From contig NZ_JNIQ01000001.1 in the NCBI RefSeq assembly GCF_000702585.1, positions 625,001 to 689,000 of the forward strand: DNA of 64,000 nt. Reading direction: 5' to 3'. Every line of letters starts with the position of its first letter. Positions within the stretch are counted from its first letter, which is position 1. The position numbers and the translations under genes are program-made. Under the pieces are notes generated by a model, which was not told where the DNA came from, did no database searches, and saw nothing but the letters and a program-made list of their open reading frames with translations. The DNA comes from Exiguobacterium aurantiacum DSM 6208. Lineage in GTDB: Bacteria > Bacillota > Bacilli > Exiguobacteriales > Exiguobacteriaceae. Shown piece by piece: positions 11,178 through 19,784 of the stretch.

Positions 11178-11738
11178 ATGAATATCGTCCATGGAAATCA
11201 TCATATGCATTGGGCGATTGGTTTGTTGATTGGATTTGTCTCATTTCTGCTCAGCAGTTTTCTGTTCAGTCTCTTCATTGAAGCGGGCGTCCTCGTCACC
11301 TTCCTCACGGGTGTCGTCGGTAGCGGGCTTCTGTTCGTCCTGCTTGGCTACCGTGAACATCTCATTCGAAACGTCGGGTTAAGTACGATTGGTATGGTCG
11401 GTGCGATTTTGCTCGGATTTGCCGTCGGTGAAATGACCGCCTCGCTTGTGCCGTCTGTCGGGGAGTTATTTGCCAATGCTATGTTTTTAGTCACTGTGAC
11501 GACAGTGTTTGGTACGGTGTTAGGGGTGATTGTTTTTGGTAAAAAAACGTTCGGATTCTTCTTCGGGATCAGTCTATTGACGGCACTTGCTTTGACCGTT
11601 CTGATTGAAGTGACGAACATCATGCAAGGACAATTCTGGCAAGGCGTCGACTTGAACTACGTGCTGATTGTGACAACGATCGGTATGGTGGCGGGGTTAG
11701 CGCTTGGGTTGTTCGAAGATGTGAAACGCGTCCATTAA
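11178..11738 (+). CDS. Polytopic membrane protein, unknown function
   Basis: A 186-aa protein with about six hydrophobic segments and a histidine-rich start (GNHHMHW). The start at 11178 is chosen for AAGGGAGA eight bases upstream; the longer open frame back to 11130 lacks a ribosome site. It stands alone between terminators. I do not recognise a family; the N-terminal histidines could bind metal, which is speculation. Confidence 0.75.
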   Translation: MNIVHGNHHMHWAIGLLIGFVSFLLSSFLFSLFIEAGVLVTFLTGVVGSGLLFVLLGYREHLIRNVGLSTIGMVGAILLGFAVGEMTASLVPSVGELFANAMFLVTVTTVFGTVLGVIVFGKKTFGFFFGISLLTALALTVLIEVTNIMQGQFWQGVDLNYVLIVTTIGMVAGLALGLFEDVKRVH

Positions 11739-11762
11739 AGATCGTCTTCGGACGGTCTTTTC
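11739..11762 (+). terminator. Terminator with TTCG tetraloop
   Basis: AGATCGTC and GACGGTCT form a stem with one G-T pair closed by TTCG, followed by TTTT. Confidence 0.8.
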
Positions 11763-11839
11763 AATTTGCTAACAAATCGAGTCAGACCCGCATATCAAAT
11801 ATTGATGAAGGGAAGTGACAGATAGAAGGGAGCGATTTG

Positions 11840-12427
11840 ATGAAACAAAAAAAATGGGCGACGACACTTGGTGCCGTGTTACTTGCGACGTCACTTGCGG
11901 CATGCGGTGATGCGGGTGATACGACAGAAGAAGACCAAACAATTGATGTGACCGAGGAACATAACGCAGAACAAGAAGATGCGCATGGCACGATGGACCA
12001 CTCGGGTTCCGGTGAAGTGCCGGAAGATCTACAGGAAGCGTCGAACCCAACATACCCGGTCGATTCGACGGTCGTCATGACCGCTGACCATATGCTCGAG
12101 ATGGAAGGTGCCGAGGCAAAAATCGTTGGCGCCTATGACACGACAGCGTATGCGGTGACGTACACCCCGACCGATGGCGGCGAACCGGTCGAGAATCACA
12201 AATGGGTGATTCATGAAGAACTCGACACGACCGAAGACGCGCCACTTGCCGATGGGACCGAAGTGACGCTTCGAGCCGACCATATGGAAGGCATGGACGG
12301 TGCGATCGCGACAATCGACTCGAGTGAAGAGACGACCGTCTATATGGTCAACTTCATGCTCCAGGACGGGGAAGAAGTGACGAACCATAAATGGGTGACG
12401 GAAAATGAGTTAGAACCGAAAGAATGA
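11840..12427 (+). CDS. ydhK: YdhK-like lipoprotein (DUF1541)
   Basis: A 195-aa exported lipoprotein: signal peptide, lipobox LAAC with cysteine 22, then an acidic linker (about 25-65). Two copies of a roughly 60-residue DUF1541 repeat follow, each with an ADHM motif and ending in NHKWV. The ATG at 11840 follows GAAGGGAG. B. subtilis YdhK has this architecture; its biochemical role is not known to me. The histidine/methionine-rich motifs might bind metal, which is only a suggestion. Confidence 0.87.
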   Translation: MKQKKWATTLGAVLLATSLAACGDAGDTTEEDQTIDVTEEHNAEQEDAHGTMDHSGSGEVPEDLQEASNPTYPVDSTVVMTADHMLEMEGAEAKIVGAYDTTAYAVTYTPTDGGEPVENHKWVIHEELDTTEDAPLADGTEVTLRADHMEGMDGAIATIDSSEETTVYMVNFMLQDGEEVTNHKWVTENELEPKE

Positions 12428-12456
12428 GCTTCAATGTGAAGGTCTTTTCTACCGAG

Positions 12457-12479
12457 ACAGGGCGAAGGCCCTGTTTTTT
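12457..12479 (+). terminator. ydhK terminator
   Basis: ACAGGGC (12457-12463) pairs with GCCCTGT (12468-12474), followed by TTTTT. Confidence 0.88.
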
Positions 12480-12487
12480 GTTTAGTT

Positions 12488-12513
12488 TGAAACGTTTTAC
12501 ATCCTATAGCGTA
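12488..12513 (+). promoter_or_regulatory. Sigma-W-type promoter before DUF975 gene
   Basis: TGAAAC (12488-12493), exactly 16 bases, CGTA (12510-12513): a perfect match to the sigma-W consensus, 35 bases before the ATG at 12549. It resembles the sigW autoregulatory site at 3941. Confidence 0.8.
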
Positions 12514-12548
12514 TAGGATGGGAAAGACAATCGAAATGGGGAAACAAG

Positions 12549-13277
12549 ATGATCCAAACGTGGAATGAACGCGCGCACGCCGCATTGAAAGGAAAGGCGG
12601 GAATGTTACTCGCTTGGTCATTTGCCTGTGCGTTCATAGTGGAGGCGGGAACCATAGTGGACCCGACTTTATACGGGATGAGGGCAGACACACTGTTCGC
12701 TAGTGGCATGTGGTTAATCGGCAGCGCGGTCGTTTCCTTCATGCTGTATCCAATCATCATCGGTTATCACTGGGTGTTACTGGGGACGGTGCGAAGAGAG
12801 GAAAGTCAGTTCAAGCACGTGTTTCGACCGCTTCGTCAGCGGTATGACAAACATGTAGCGGCCACGATCCTGTTGACGGTGTTGCAATTGTTGTGGACGC
12901 TTCTCTTCCTCGTCCCAGGAATCATTAAATTTTTCTCTTATGCGTTCACGTACTTCATCTTGCACGATGAGCCGGAGTTATCTGTCCGAGCGGCCATCAC
13001 GAAGTCGCGCGATTTGATGCGGGGGCGAAAAGGCAAGGCGTTCAAGCTGATCTTGCCGTTCATTCCCGTATATGTGCTCGGATTGACGCTGTTCTTCTAC
13101 TTCAATGCCGTTTTTCTCGCTGCATTATCTTTATTCGTAGCGACCGGCCTCATCCGCCCTTTCATTGTCAGCCGCTTCGCCGTCATGTATGAAGACGCGC
13201 GCCGCGAGTATGACGCGCAGTGGAAAAGCATACGTGAGCCCGACGTAGCTGCCGCTCACGTGATACAATCTTCGTGA
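12549..13277 (+). CDS. DUF975-family integral membrane protein
   Basis: A 242-aa polytopic membrane protein. A conserved central stretch (LVPGIIKFFSYA, then ILHDEPELSVRAAI with KSRDLMRGRK) is the DUF975 signature as I remember it. About five hydrophobic segments surround it. Its promoter matches sigma-W, so a role in envelope stress is inferred, not shown. The oxidoreductase gene begins 14 bases after the stop and is likely co-transcribed. Confidence 0.8.
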   Translation: MIQTWNERAHAALKGKAGMLLAWSFACAFIVEAGTIVDPTLYGMRADTLFASGMWLIGSAVVSFMLYPIIIGYHWVLLGTVRREESQFKHVFRPLRQRYDKHVAATILLTVLQLLWTLLFLVPGIIKFFSYAFTYFILHDEPELSVRAAITKSRDLMRGRKGKAFKLILPFIPVYVLGLTLFFYFNAVFLAALSLFVATGLIRPFIVSRFAVMYEDARREYDAQWKSIREPDVAAAHVIQSS

Positions 13278-13291
13278 AAGAGGGGATGAAC

Positions 13292-14224
13292 ATGAAGATT
13301 GGGATTATCGGAGCGGGATTGAGCGGGATTGTCGCAGCACGCGACCTCACCCGCCACGGTCATACAGTGGAACTGATTGAAAAGAGCCGGAGTGTCGGGG
13401 GACGTTTGGCGACAAGACGAATCGGGGACGGGAAAGCCGATCACGGGGCGGTCTATTTCACCGTACGCGGGGAAGCGCTCAAACAAGATGTCGCCGACTG
13501 GCAGAGGAAAGGTTGGGTGAACGTCTGGTACGCCGACCCGTATCCACGCTACGTCGCCGCCGGTGGGATGAACGCGTTGGCTAAGCAGTTGGCCGAGGGG
13601 TTGACCGTCCATTTAAACGAGCGAGTCGAAGCAGTTGCGATGATGGACGAGGCAGTCATTGTACGGACAGATGTAACGATGCGGCAGTACGACCGTCTCC
13701 TCATCACGTCACCGCTCCCGCAGACGTTTGACGTGCTCGCGGATTTTCCGATTGACGCGGCGTTACGTGGATTGACTTACGCCCCGACGTTCGTCGGCTT
13801 GTTCGAATTCGGAAGCGAGGTCTCCATCGGTCCGGACGGGATTCTCGATACGGACTTGGCATCGGGTCTATTGAAAGTCATCAACAATCGCCAAAAAGGC
13901 ATCTCGAAGTCGGAACTCGTCAGCGTCTATATGGATGAGGCATGGAGTGCGGCATGGTATGACCGTCCAGCTGAGGAGACGCTTCACGAAATCGAACGGC
14001 TGTTACAAACAGTGACCGAAGCGGCGGTGATTCAATCGAGACAATTGAAGCGATGGCGCTACGCGCAGGCGACCGACGTCTGGCATGAGCCGTTCTATAA
14101 ACTTAAGCATTACCCGATCTATTTGGCCGGTGACGTCTTTTTAGAAGCGGACGACGCCTCGGGCCGGACACGGTTCGAGAGCGCGTACGTCTCTGGAATC
14201 CGCGTTGCGGAGGCGATGCGTTAA
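13292..14224 (+). CDS. FAD-dependent amine-oxidase/renalase-like oxidoreductase
   Basis: A 310-aa flavoprotein: the Rossmann motif IGIIGAGLSGI at the N terminus is followed by a GGRLATRR motif near residue 40, as in NAD(P)-binding amine oxidase and renalase-like proteins. A C-terminal FAD loop is suggested by LAGDVF near residue 280. The start at 13292 sits six bases after AGAGGGG; the GTG at 13274 lies too far upstream. Substrate unknown. It shares the sigma-W-type promoter of the preceding gene. Confidence 0.82.
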   Translation: MKIGIIGAGLSGIVAARDLTRHGHTVELIEKSRSVGGRLATRRIGDGKADHGAVYFTVRGEALKQDVADWQRKGWVNVWYADPYPRYVAAGGMNALAKQLAEGLTVHLNERVEAVAMMDEAVIVRTDVTMRQYDRLLITSPLPQTFDVLADFPIDAALRGLTYAPTFVGLFEFGSEVSIGPDGILDTDLASGLLKVINNRQKGISKSELVSVYMDEAWSAAWYDRPAEETLHEIERLLQTVTEAAVIQSRQLKRWRYAQATDVWHEPFYKLKHYPIYLAGDVFLEADDASGRTRFESAYVSGIRVAEAMR

Positions 14225-14247
14225 ACCTTCTTCGGAAGGTTTTTTTC
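14223..14247 (+). terminator. Terminator with TTCG tetraloop
   Basis: AACCTTC, TTCG, GAAGGTT, then a T tract: compact and strong. Confidence 0.92.
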
Positions 14248-14296
14248 ATGTCCGCGCCGAATAGTCAGACATACGAATTGGAGAGGGGAATCAGAC

Positions 14297-14770
14297 ATGG
14301 GGATGGTTGGCGCATACATGCGTGTATCGGCCGAAGAGTTGACAGGGCTGCTTCACGAACCGGATGGCTTCGGGGAGCTCGTAGAGGACGAGGGACGGCA
14401 AACCGATATCGATAAGGCGTGGCACGGGCTTTATTTCTTGTTGACCGGGGAGACGGACTTGGACGACATTGACCGCCATTCGCTCGGGAAAGTGGTGTTT
14501 GGAGGCGACGTCTTGGACGAAGAGGCGGGAATCGCTTATTTGACGCCGGAAGAAGTGGCGGACTTGTCCGCACGGCTTCAGTACATCGAACTCGATGCGC
14601 TTGAAGCGCGCTATGACGTCACGACGATGAACGAGCAGCAACTGTATCCGTTTGAGAGCGAATGGGGGCTGGAAGAGAAACAGTATTTATTCGAACAGTT
14701 CGATGAGTTGAAGCGTGTCTTCAAACAAGCGGCTGACGAGAACGGAGCGCTCGTCACATGGATCGGCTGA
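14297..14770 (+). CDS. DUF1877 (YfbM-like) cytosolic protein
   Basis: A 157-aa soluble acidic protein whose sequence (N-terminal MVGAYMRVS, then DKAWHGLYFLLTG) fits the DUF1877 family. Biochemical role unknown. GAGAGGGGA precedes the ATG. The next gene starts 13 bases before its stop, so the two form one translational unit. Confidence 0.8.
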   Translation: MGMVGAYMRVSAEELTGLLHEPDGFGELVEDEGRQTDIDKAWHGLYFLLTGETDLDDIDRHSLGKVVFGGDVLDEEAGIAYLTPEEVADLSARLQYIELDALEARYDVTTMNEQQLYPFESEWGLEEKQYLFEQFDELKRVFKQAADENGALVTWIG

Positions 14771-15261
14771 GCGTAAAGCCTTTATGCCGCCAGAACGAAG
14801 CCTGCTTGTACGCGTTCGAGTGTGAAAACCGTGCGTATTTTGAGCGTTCGGTCCCGAGCCGAGGCAACGCCTACTATGAGCCGGAGTCGTTTCGTCAGTC
14901 ACTCGAGCGCCTTTTGGCCGAACAGGCGAACGGTGAGGGCTATTATTACTTGATTTGGAAGGATGACACAATCGTCGGACGCCTGAACGTTCATCACACT
15001 GATGCTGAGACCGGGGAAGTCGGCTATCGAATCGGGGCGGCTTATGTCGGACGCGGGTATGCCACGGAGGCTTTACGGCAATGGCTGACGTTTAAGTTAC
15101 CACGGTTCAGGCGCTTCATTGCCGAGACGACGAACGACAATGTGGCCTCTCAGCACGTGTTAAGACGTGTCGGATTCATCCGTGAGGGCGCGGAAAAACA
15201 GATTGAATGGTCAGGACAACTGCTCACGTTCTATACATACGTATATACACTCGACCGATGA
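14758..15261 (+). CDS. GNAT acetyltransferase, RimJ/RimL-like
   Basis: A 167-aa N-acetyltransferase of the ribosomal-protein-modifying type. The acetyl-CoA loop GRGYATEAL and the following NVASQHVLRRVGF motif are clear. The start overlaps the end of the DUF1877 gene in another frame. Substrate cannot be told from sequence. A terminator overlaps the last codons. Confidence 0.85.
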   Translation: MDRLSVKPLCRQNEACLYAFECENRAYFERSVPSRGNAYYEPESFRQSLERLLAEQANGEGYYYLIWKDDTIVGRLNVHHTDAETGEVGYRIGAAYVGRGYATEALRQWLTFKLPRFRRFIAETTNDNVASQHVLRRVGFIREGAEKQIEWSGQLLTFYTYVYTLDR

Positions 15262-15285
15262 GCAACGACTGCATCGGTCGTTTTT
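15252..15285 (+). terminator. GNAT gene terminator
   Basis: CGACCGATG (15252-15260) pairs perfectly with CATCGGTCG (15272-15280), followed by five T. The stem begins inside the last codons of the gene. Confidence 0.9.
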
Positions 15286-15286
15286 A

Positions 15287-15341
15287 TTGACTACTATTAG
15301 TTTAGGGCATAAACTAGATGAATATAGTTTAGGGGGTAAAC
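15287..15341 (+). promoter_or_regulatory. Promoter and double operator of marR-MMPL operon
   Basis: TTGACT (15287-15292), 17 bases, TAAACT (15310-15315) form the promoter. Two inverted repeats GTTTA-N5-TAAAC lie at 15300-15314 and 15327-15341, centres 27 bases apart. The first covers spacer and -10; the second lies downstream and abuts the ribosome site. This arrangement suggests autorepression by the MarR protein encoded next. Confidence 0.82.
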
Positions 15342-15346
15342 CAACG

Positions 15347-15790
15347 ATGAAAGAATTGATGCGGGAAGCCGTACAATTATTTGAAGAAGTCATGTTTCAA
15401 GGTGCCGAACACGTCATCGATGCGATGGAAGGCGACGTCTGGCGCGAGTACTCACGCGAACAGCTGCAGTTGTTGAAGTTGCTCGAACAGTTCGGGCCGA
15501 TTCAAGCCGGACAGTTGGCAGAGAAGCAAGGGGTGCATAAAAGCGCCGTTTCGAACCGCTTAAAAAAACTCGTCGACAAAGACCTTGTCGTCAGTCGACG
15601 CGGTCAAGACCAGCGCGAGCGGTTGATTGAATTGACGGAGGCCGGTCGTCATATCGTCGAAGCGGCGGATGCCGCCGTGTACCGGTACGTCGAATCGTTA
15701 CTCGACGGAAACATCGACGAGGCAGAAATCGAACAGTTCGTCCGGACGTTCCGGAAAATCAAACAGCTGCTTCGGATTGGGGAGGAATAA
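15347..15790 (+). CDS. MarR-family repressor (YdgJ-like)
   Basis: A 147-aa winged-helix regulator. The helix-turn-helix (QAGQLAEKQGVHKSAVSNRL) and wing region (RRGQDQRERLI) are well preserved. The start at 15347 follows AGGGGGT, which also forms part of the second operator, so repressor and ribosome may compete. The MMPL exporter gene begins three bases after the stop. B. subtilis ydgJ-ydgH is a comparable pair. Probably autorepressed and released by the exporter's substrate. Confidence 0.87.
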   Translation: MKELMREAVQLFEEVMFQGAEHVIDAMEGDVWREYSREQLQLLKLLEQFGPIQAGQLAEKQGVHKSAVSNRLKKLVDKDLVVSRRGQDQRERLIELTEAGRHIVEAADAAVYRYVESLLDGNIDEAEIEQFVRTFRKIKQLLRIGEE

Positions 15791-15793
15791 GCA

Positions 15794-18451
15794 TTGCGTA
15801 ACATCATTCAATGGCGCTGGGGAATCTTGATTGGCCTCATCGTCTTAACGGCCGGCTTGTTCATCGCGGCACCGAACTTGACGAAACAGGCCGAACAGGC
15901 CGGAAGCTTCCAATTGTCAGAAGATATGGACTCGCAACGGGCCCAAGATATATTAAATGCAGCTGGGAAGAGCGACAAGACGATTTCACTCGTCTACGAG
16001 TTCGATTCGCTCGGCGAGGCCGAACGGACCGATATTTCCCGGGTCATCCGTGACATCGAAACGCGCGACGACGTCGTCAAGGACGTCCTCGACCCGTTCG
16101 AAAATGAAGAGACCGAAGCACAGCTCGTTTCAGAAGATGAGCGCATCGTGCTCGTCCCGATCACGGTCGAAGGGTCGAGCGAGGCCATAAACGCCTTCGC
16201 GGACGATGTACGGGCGAACGTCTTACCTGAAGACGAAACGGTATACATCACTGGGGAAGAGATTATCAATAACGATGTGAACTTGAGTGCGCAGGAAGGG
16301 TTGAAGAAGACAGAAATCATCACTGTCGTCTTGATTTTCAGCTTGCTCCTACTCGTCTTCCGTTCGATTGTGACACCGTTCATCCCGTTGATCGCGGTCG
16401 GCTTCACGTATCTTCTCAGCCAATCGTTCGTCGCCTTCTTCGTCGATTGGTTCGGCTTCCCCGTCTCGAATTACACGCAGATTTTCCTCGTGGCGATTCT
16501 GTTCGGAATCGGGACAGACTATTGTATCCTGCTCCTCAGTCGGTATAAAGAAGAGCTTGGGGCCGGTCACACGATCGAAGACGCGATCGTCAACACGTAT
16601 AAGACGGCCGGTCGAACGGTTCTCATCAGCGGGCTCGCCGTGTTCGTCGGTTTCGCCTCGATCGGTTTTGCCGATTTCCCGATCTTTAAATCGGCCGTCG
16701 CCGTCGCCGTCGGGATTGCCGTCTTGCTCTTGATTTTGTTCACTGTCGTTCCGTTCTTTATGGCGACGCTCAAGCATCGTTTGTTTTGGCCTTCAAAGAA
16801 AGCGGGCGAACATCACGACAGCCGCCTCTGGGCGGCGTTCAGCCGATTATCGGTCAATCGGCCGTTCGTCTCGATTCTTGTCGTCGCGGCGATCACAGTA
16901 CCGGTATTGTTCACGTACGATGACGCCCGGTCGTTCAATACGGTCGATGAGATCGGAAATGACTATGACTCGGTCCGAGGGCTCAATTTGATCTCGGAAG
17001 GGTTCGGAAAAGGCGAGTCACTCCCGGTCCAAGTCATCTTGAAACGAGATGCGGCACTGACAGAAGACGACGTCGCCTACATCGAGAAGTTTTCATACGA
17101 ACTCGAGAACGTGGACGGTGTGAGCGGTGTCCGGTCGATCACGCGACCGACCGGTGACGTCATTGACGATTTTTATGTCGATACCCAACTCGCGGAAGTG
17201 AGCCGTGGGCTTGCTGAAGCCGAAAGCGGACTCGGGGACGTACAAGCAGGACTCGCCCAGGTCGAGTCAGGGCTTGACGCCGTCGTTGCTCAACTACCGA
17301 CGGGATCCTCGAGCGCGGGGGCGCCACTCGCGGAAGCAGCGGCAGGACTTGGTCAATTGAACGCCCAACTCGGTTTGATTGGACAAGGCTTGACGGCCAC
17401 ACAAAACATTCCAGCGACCGTAGCCGGTATCGGACAAGTGTCTGTCGGGCTCGGTCAAATCGAAGCAGGCATCAATGAAGCCGCTTCGGCTTTAACGGCA
17501 CAAGGCGCGCAAATTGGGGAACTCGGAGCCGGACTGTCTCAGCTCGCCACCGGAGTTGGTGAAGCGAACGCTGGATTGTCACAGATTGAAGCCGGCTTAG
17601 GCGAGGCCGTGTCCTTCTTATCGGCACTTAGCGAAGCGGATGGTTTACGTGATACAGGCGTCTTTTTACCGGAAGGGACATTGACGTCGGACGCGTTCGC
17701 GCCAGCCGTTGACCGTTACGTGTTCGATGGCGGGACAGCCACGCAACTCGAGGTCGTCCTCGACATGGACCCGTACTCACCAGAAGCGATCGATACGGTC
17801 GAGGCGGTGAAAGAGACGATGGACCGCATCGTCACGAATACACCGTTTGAAGCGGCCACGATTGGTTATGCCGGCATTTCGAGCATCAATAGTGACTTGA
17901 ATGCGACGTCTACGAACGACTTCAATCGGACGGTCGCCATCATGCTCGTGACGCTCTTTGTCGTCATGACGATTCTATTCCGTTCGATGATCATGCCGCT
18001 CTATATGATTGGCTCGCTCTTGTTGACGTACTACACATCGGCGGCCATCACGGAGCTCATCTTCGTGGAAGGACTCGGTTACGACGGCATCAGCTGGGCC
18101 GTACCGTTCTTCGGGTTCGTCATGTTGATTGCGCTCGGCATCGACTACTCGATTTTCCTCCTCGATCGATTCCGCGAAGAGTCGATTAACGGGATGACGG
18201 TACGTGACGCACTCGTCCACTCGATGACGAAGATGGGGACGGTCATCATGACCGCTGCCGTCATCCTCGCGGGCACGTTCGGGGCGATGATCCCATCAGG
18301 TGTGCTCAGTCTCGTCCAAATCGCGACGATCGTCATCACGGGGCTGTTGCTATACGGGTTGATCGTGTTGCCGTTACTCATCCCGGCCATCACCGTCTCG
18401 TTCGGTGACGGGGTGTGGTGGCCGTTCAAACCTAAAAAGAAAGACGAGTGA
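15794..18451 (+). CDS. MMPL/RND-family exporter (YdgH-like)
   Basis: An 885-aa transporter of two similar halves, each with one N-terminal membrane helix, a large exterior loop and five further helices. GTDYCILLLSRY and GIDYSIFLLDRF are the paired RND/MMPL proton-relay segments. The second exterior loop (about 470-615) holds a long run of GL-x5-GL/QIEAG heptad-like repeats predicting an extended helical hairpin, as in YhgE/Pip-type proteins. TTG start with GGGGAGGA upstream. Export of lipophilic compounds or lipids is inferred from the family and the MarR partner. Confidence 0.88.
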   Translation: MRNIIQWRWGILIGLIVLTAGLFIAAPNLTKQAEQAGSFQLSEDMDSQRAQDILNAAGKSDKTISLVYEFDSLGEAERTDISRVIRDIETRDDVVKDVLDPFENEETEAQLVSEDERIVLVPITVEGSSEAINAFADDVRANVLPEDETVYITGEEIINNDVNLSAQEGLKKTEIITVVLIFSLLLLVFRSIVTPFIPLIAVGFTYLLSQSFVAFFVDWFGFPVSNYTQIFLVAILFGIGTDYCILLLSRYKEELGAGHTIEDAIVNTYKTAGRTVLISGLAVFVGFASIGFADFPIFKSAVAVAVGIAVLLLILFTVVPFFMATLKHRLFWPSKKAGEHHDSRLWAAFSRLSVNRPFVSILVVAAITVPVLFTYDDARSFNTVDEIGNDYDSVRGLNLISEGFGKGESLPVQVILKRDAALTEDDVAYIEKFSYELENVDGVSGVRSITRPTGDVIDDFYVDTQLAEVSRGLAEAESGLGDVQAGLAQVESGLDAVVAQLPTGSSSAGAPLAEAAAGLGQLNAQLGLIGQGLTATQNIPATVAGIGQVSVGLGQIEAGINEAASALTAQGAQIGELGAGLSQLATGVGEANAGLSQIEAGLGEAVSFLSALSEADGLRDTGVFLPEGTLTSDAFAPAVDRYVFDGGTATQLEVVLDMDPYSPEAIDTVEAVKETMDRIVTNTPFEAATIGYAGISSINSDLNATSTNDFNRTVAIMLVTLFVVMTILFRSMIMPLYMIGSLLLTYYTSAAITELIFVEGLGYDGISWAVPFFGFVMLIALGIDYSIFLLDRFREESINGMTVRDALVHSMTKMGTVIMTAAVILAGTFGAMIPSGVLSLVQIATIVITGLLLYGLIVLPLLIPAITVSFGDGVWWPFKPKKKDE

Positions 18452-18455
18452 ACCG

Positions 18456-18488
18456 AGCGGACATCTCACGTGTGAGGTGTCCGCTTTG
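18456..18488 (+). terminator. Terminator of marR-MMPL operon
   Basis: AGCGGACATCTCAC pairs with GTGAGGTGTCCGCT with one G-T pair, followed by a short T run. Confidence 0.8.
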
Positions 18489-18561
18489 GCGTATACATTC
18501 AGCGCGATTCGGGAACGTTATATAAGATACGACGGCATTTCACAACGAGGAGGAAACAGCT

Positions 18562-18846
18562 ATGGAAATCACAATCACCGCGATATTAAAGGCACATCCA
18601 GGGAAAGAAGAAGCGTTACAGCAAGCGCTCGATGCGGTCATCCCGCCGTCGAGACAAGAAGAAGGATGTCTCACGTATGTGCTCCATGAGTCAATCGATG
18701 AGCCCGGCACGTTCGTGTTTTACGAGAAGTACCGGGATGAGGCGGCACTTGACGCACATATCAACTCCGACCATTATCAAGCGTACCGAAAACAAGCCGA
18801 GACGCTGCTCGCCGTCCGTGACGTGTATCGACTTCGTGAAATCTGA
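18562..18846 (+). CDS. Antibiotic-biosynthesis-monooxygenase fold protein
   Basis: A 94-aa single ABM domain, as in YgiN-type quinol monooxygenases, with the conserved EEGCLTYVLHES and FVFYEKYRDEAALDAH stretches. Such proteins oxidise quinols or bind small aromatics. GAGGAGGAAA precedes the ATG. It is 14 bases upstream of the VOC-tandem gene and likely co-transcribed. Confidence 0.87.
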   Translation: MEITITAILKAHPGKEEALQQALDAVIPPSRQEEGCLTYVLHESIDEPGTFVFYEKYRDEAALDAHINSDHYQAYRKQAETLLAVRDVYRLREI

Positions 18847-18860
18847 AAGGAGCTTCTCTA

Positions 18861-19745
18861 ATGATTACGCAACCGATTATCCCGTGCATTTGGTTCGAAG
18901 GCGATGTCGAGCGCATCGCCGAATGGTACGTGTCGGTATTTCCAGATTCGTTCGTCGACTATACGACGACACTTACCGATACGCCGTCAGGCAAGACGAC
19001 GATTGTCACGCTGTCGCTGTCGGGCCAGTTTTTCCAACTGCTCGGCGCCGGCCCGCTGAAAGAGCGCAACCCGTCCATCTCCTACATGGTCACGTTCCCG
19101 ACGTCGGAAGAAGTCGAGACGCTGTGGAACGAGCTTATGGAGGGGGCAGAGGTGCTCATGCCGCTCGACACGTATGACTTCAGCGAGCGCTACGGCTGGT
19201 TGAAAGACAAACACGGTGTGTCGTGGCAGATCATGCATAGCGGCGGGATGGACATCCAGACCGTGACGCCGTGTCTCTTGTTCGTCGGTGACGTGTTCGG
19301 TCAGGCCGAAGCGGCACTGAATGACTGGGTTTCCATCTTCCCGGATTCGTACGTGCTCGAAGACCATCTGATTCGTTACGGAGCGGCGGACGGCCCGGAA
19401 GTGGAAGGGAAGCTTAACTATGCCCGCTTCGTCTTGTCCGGCCGCGAATTTGTCGCCATGGATAGCGCGGCGGACCATCAGTTCGCGTTCAACGAGATGC
19501 AGTCGCTGATCGCGTTTTGTGAAACGCAAGACGAGATTGATGACTATTGGGAGAAGCTGTCGGCCGTCCCGGAAGCGGAACAGTGTGGCTGGCTTAAAGA
19601 CCGATATGGCGTCTCGTGGCAAATCGTGCCGTGGGCGATGGAAGAGATGATGACGACCGGAACAAAAGAGCAATTGGCGCGCGTGACCGAAGCATTCTTG
19701 CCGATGAAAAAGATCGATGTGGCGACGCTCCGGAAAGTCTACTAA
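18861..19745 (+). CDS. Two-domain PhnB-like VOC protein
   Basis: A 294-aa protein made of two tandem VOC-superfamily PhnB-type domains (about 1-130 and 133-275). Each begins with TPC- or IPC-type strands and closes on GWLKD-(K/R)-x-GVSWQI. Family members are often annotated as demethylubiquinone methyltransferase-like, but they lack a methyltransferase fold. Function unknown. AAAGGAG precedes the ATG. Confidence 0.83.
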   Translation: MITQPIIPCIWFEGDVERIAEWYVSVFPDSFVDYTTTLTDTPSGKTTIVTLSLSGQFFQLLGAGPLKERNPSISYMVTFPTSEEVETLWNELMEGAEVLMPLDTYDFSERYGWLKDKHGVSWQIMHSGGMDIQTVTPCLLFVGDVFGQAEAALNDWVSIFPDSYVLEDHLIRYGAADGPEVEGKLNYARFVLSGREFVAMDSAADHQFAFNEMQSLIAFCETQDEIDDYWEKLSAVPEAEQCGWLKDRYGVSWQIVPWAMEEMMTTGTKEQLARVTEAFLPMKKIDVATLRKVY

Positions 19746-19746
19746 A

Positions 19747-19784
19747 AACAAGCCGGCCCGATTAGTTCGGGGCGGCTTGTTTGT
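19747..19784. terminator. Shared bidirectional terminator
   Basis: AAACAAGCCG and CGGCTTGTTT form a long stem with short A and T tracts on the two sides, between convergent genes. The stop codon of the minus-strand gene lies in its loop. Confidence 0.87.

Noticed and set aside
17160-17640. Direct DNA repeats in the MMPL exporter gene
   Set aside because: The repetition is at protein level (GL/QIEAG heptad-like helices) and fits a known helical loop of this family; no exact DNA repeats.
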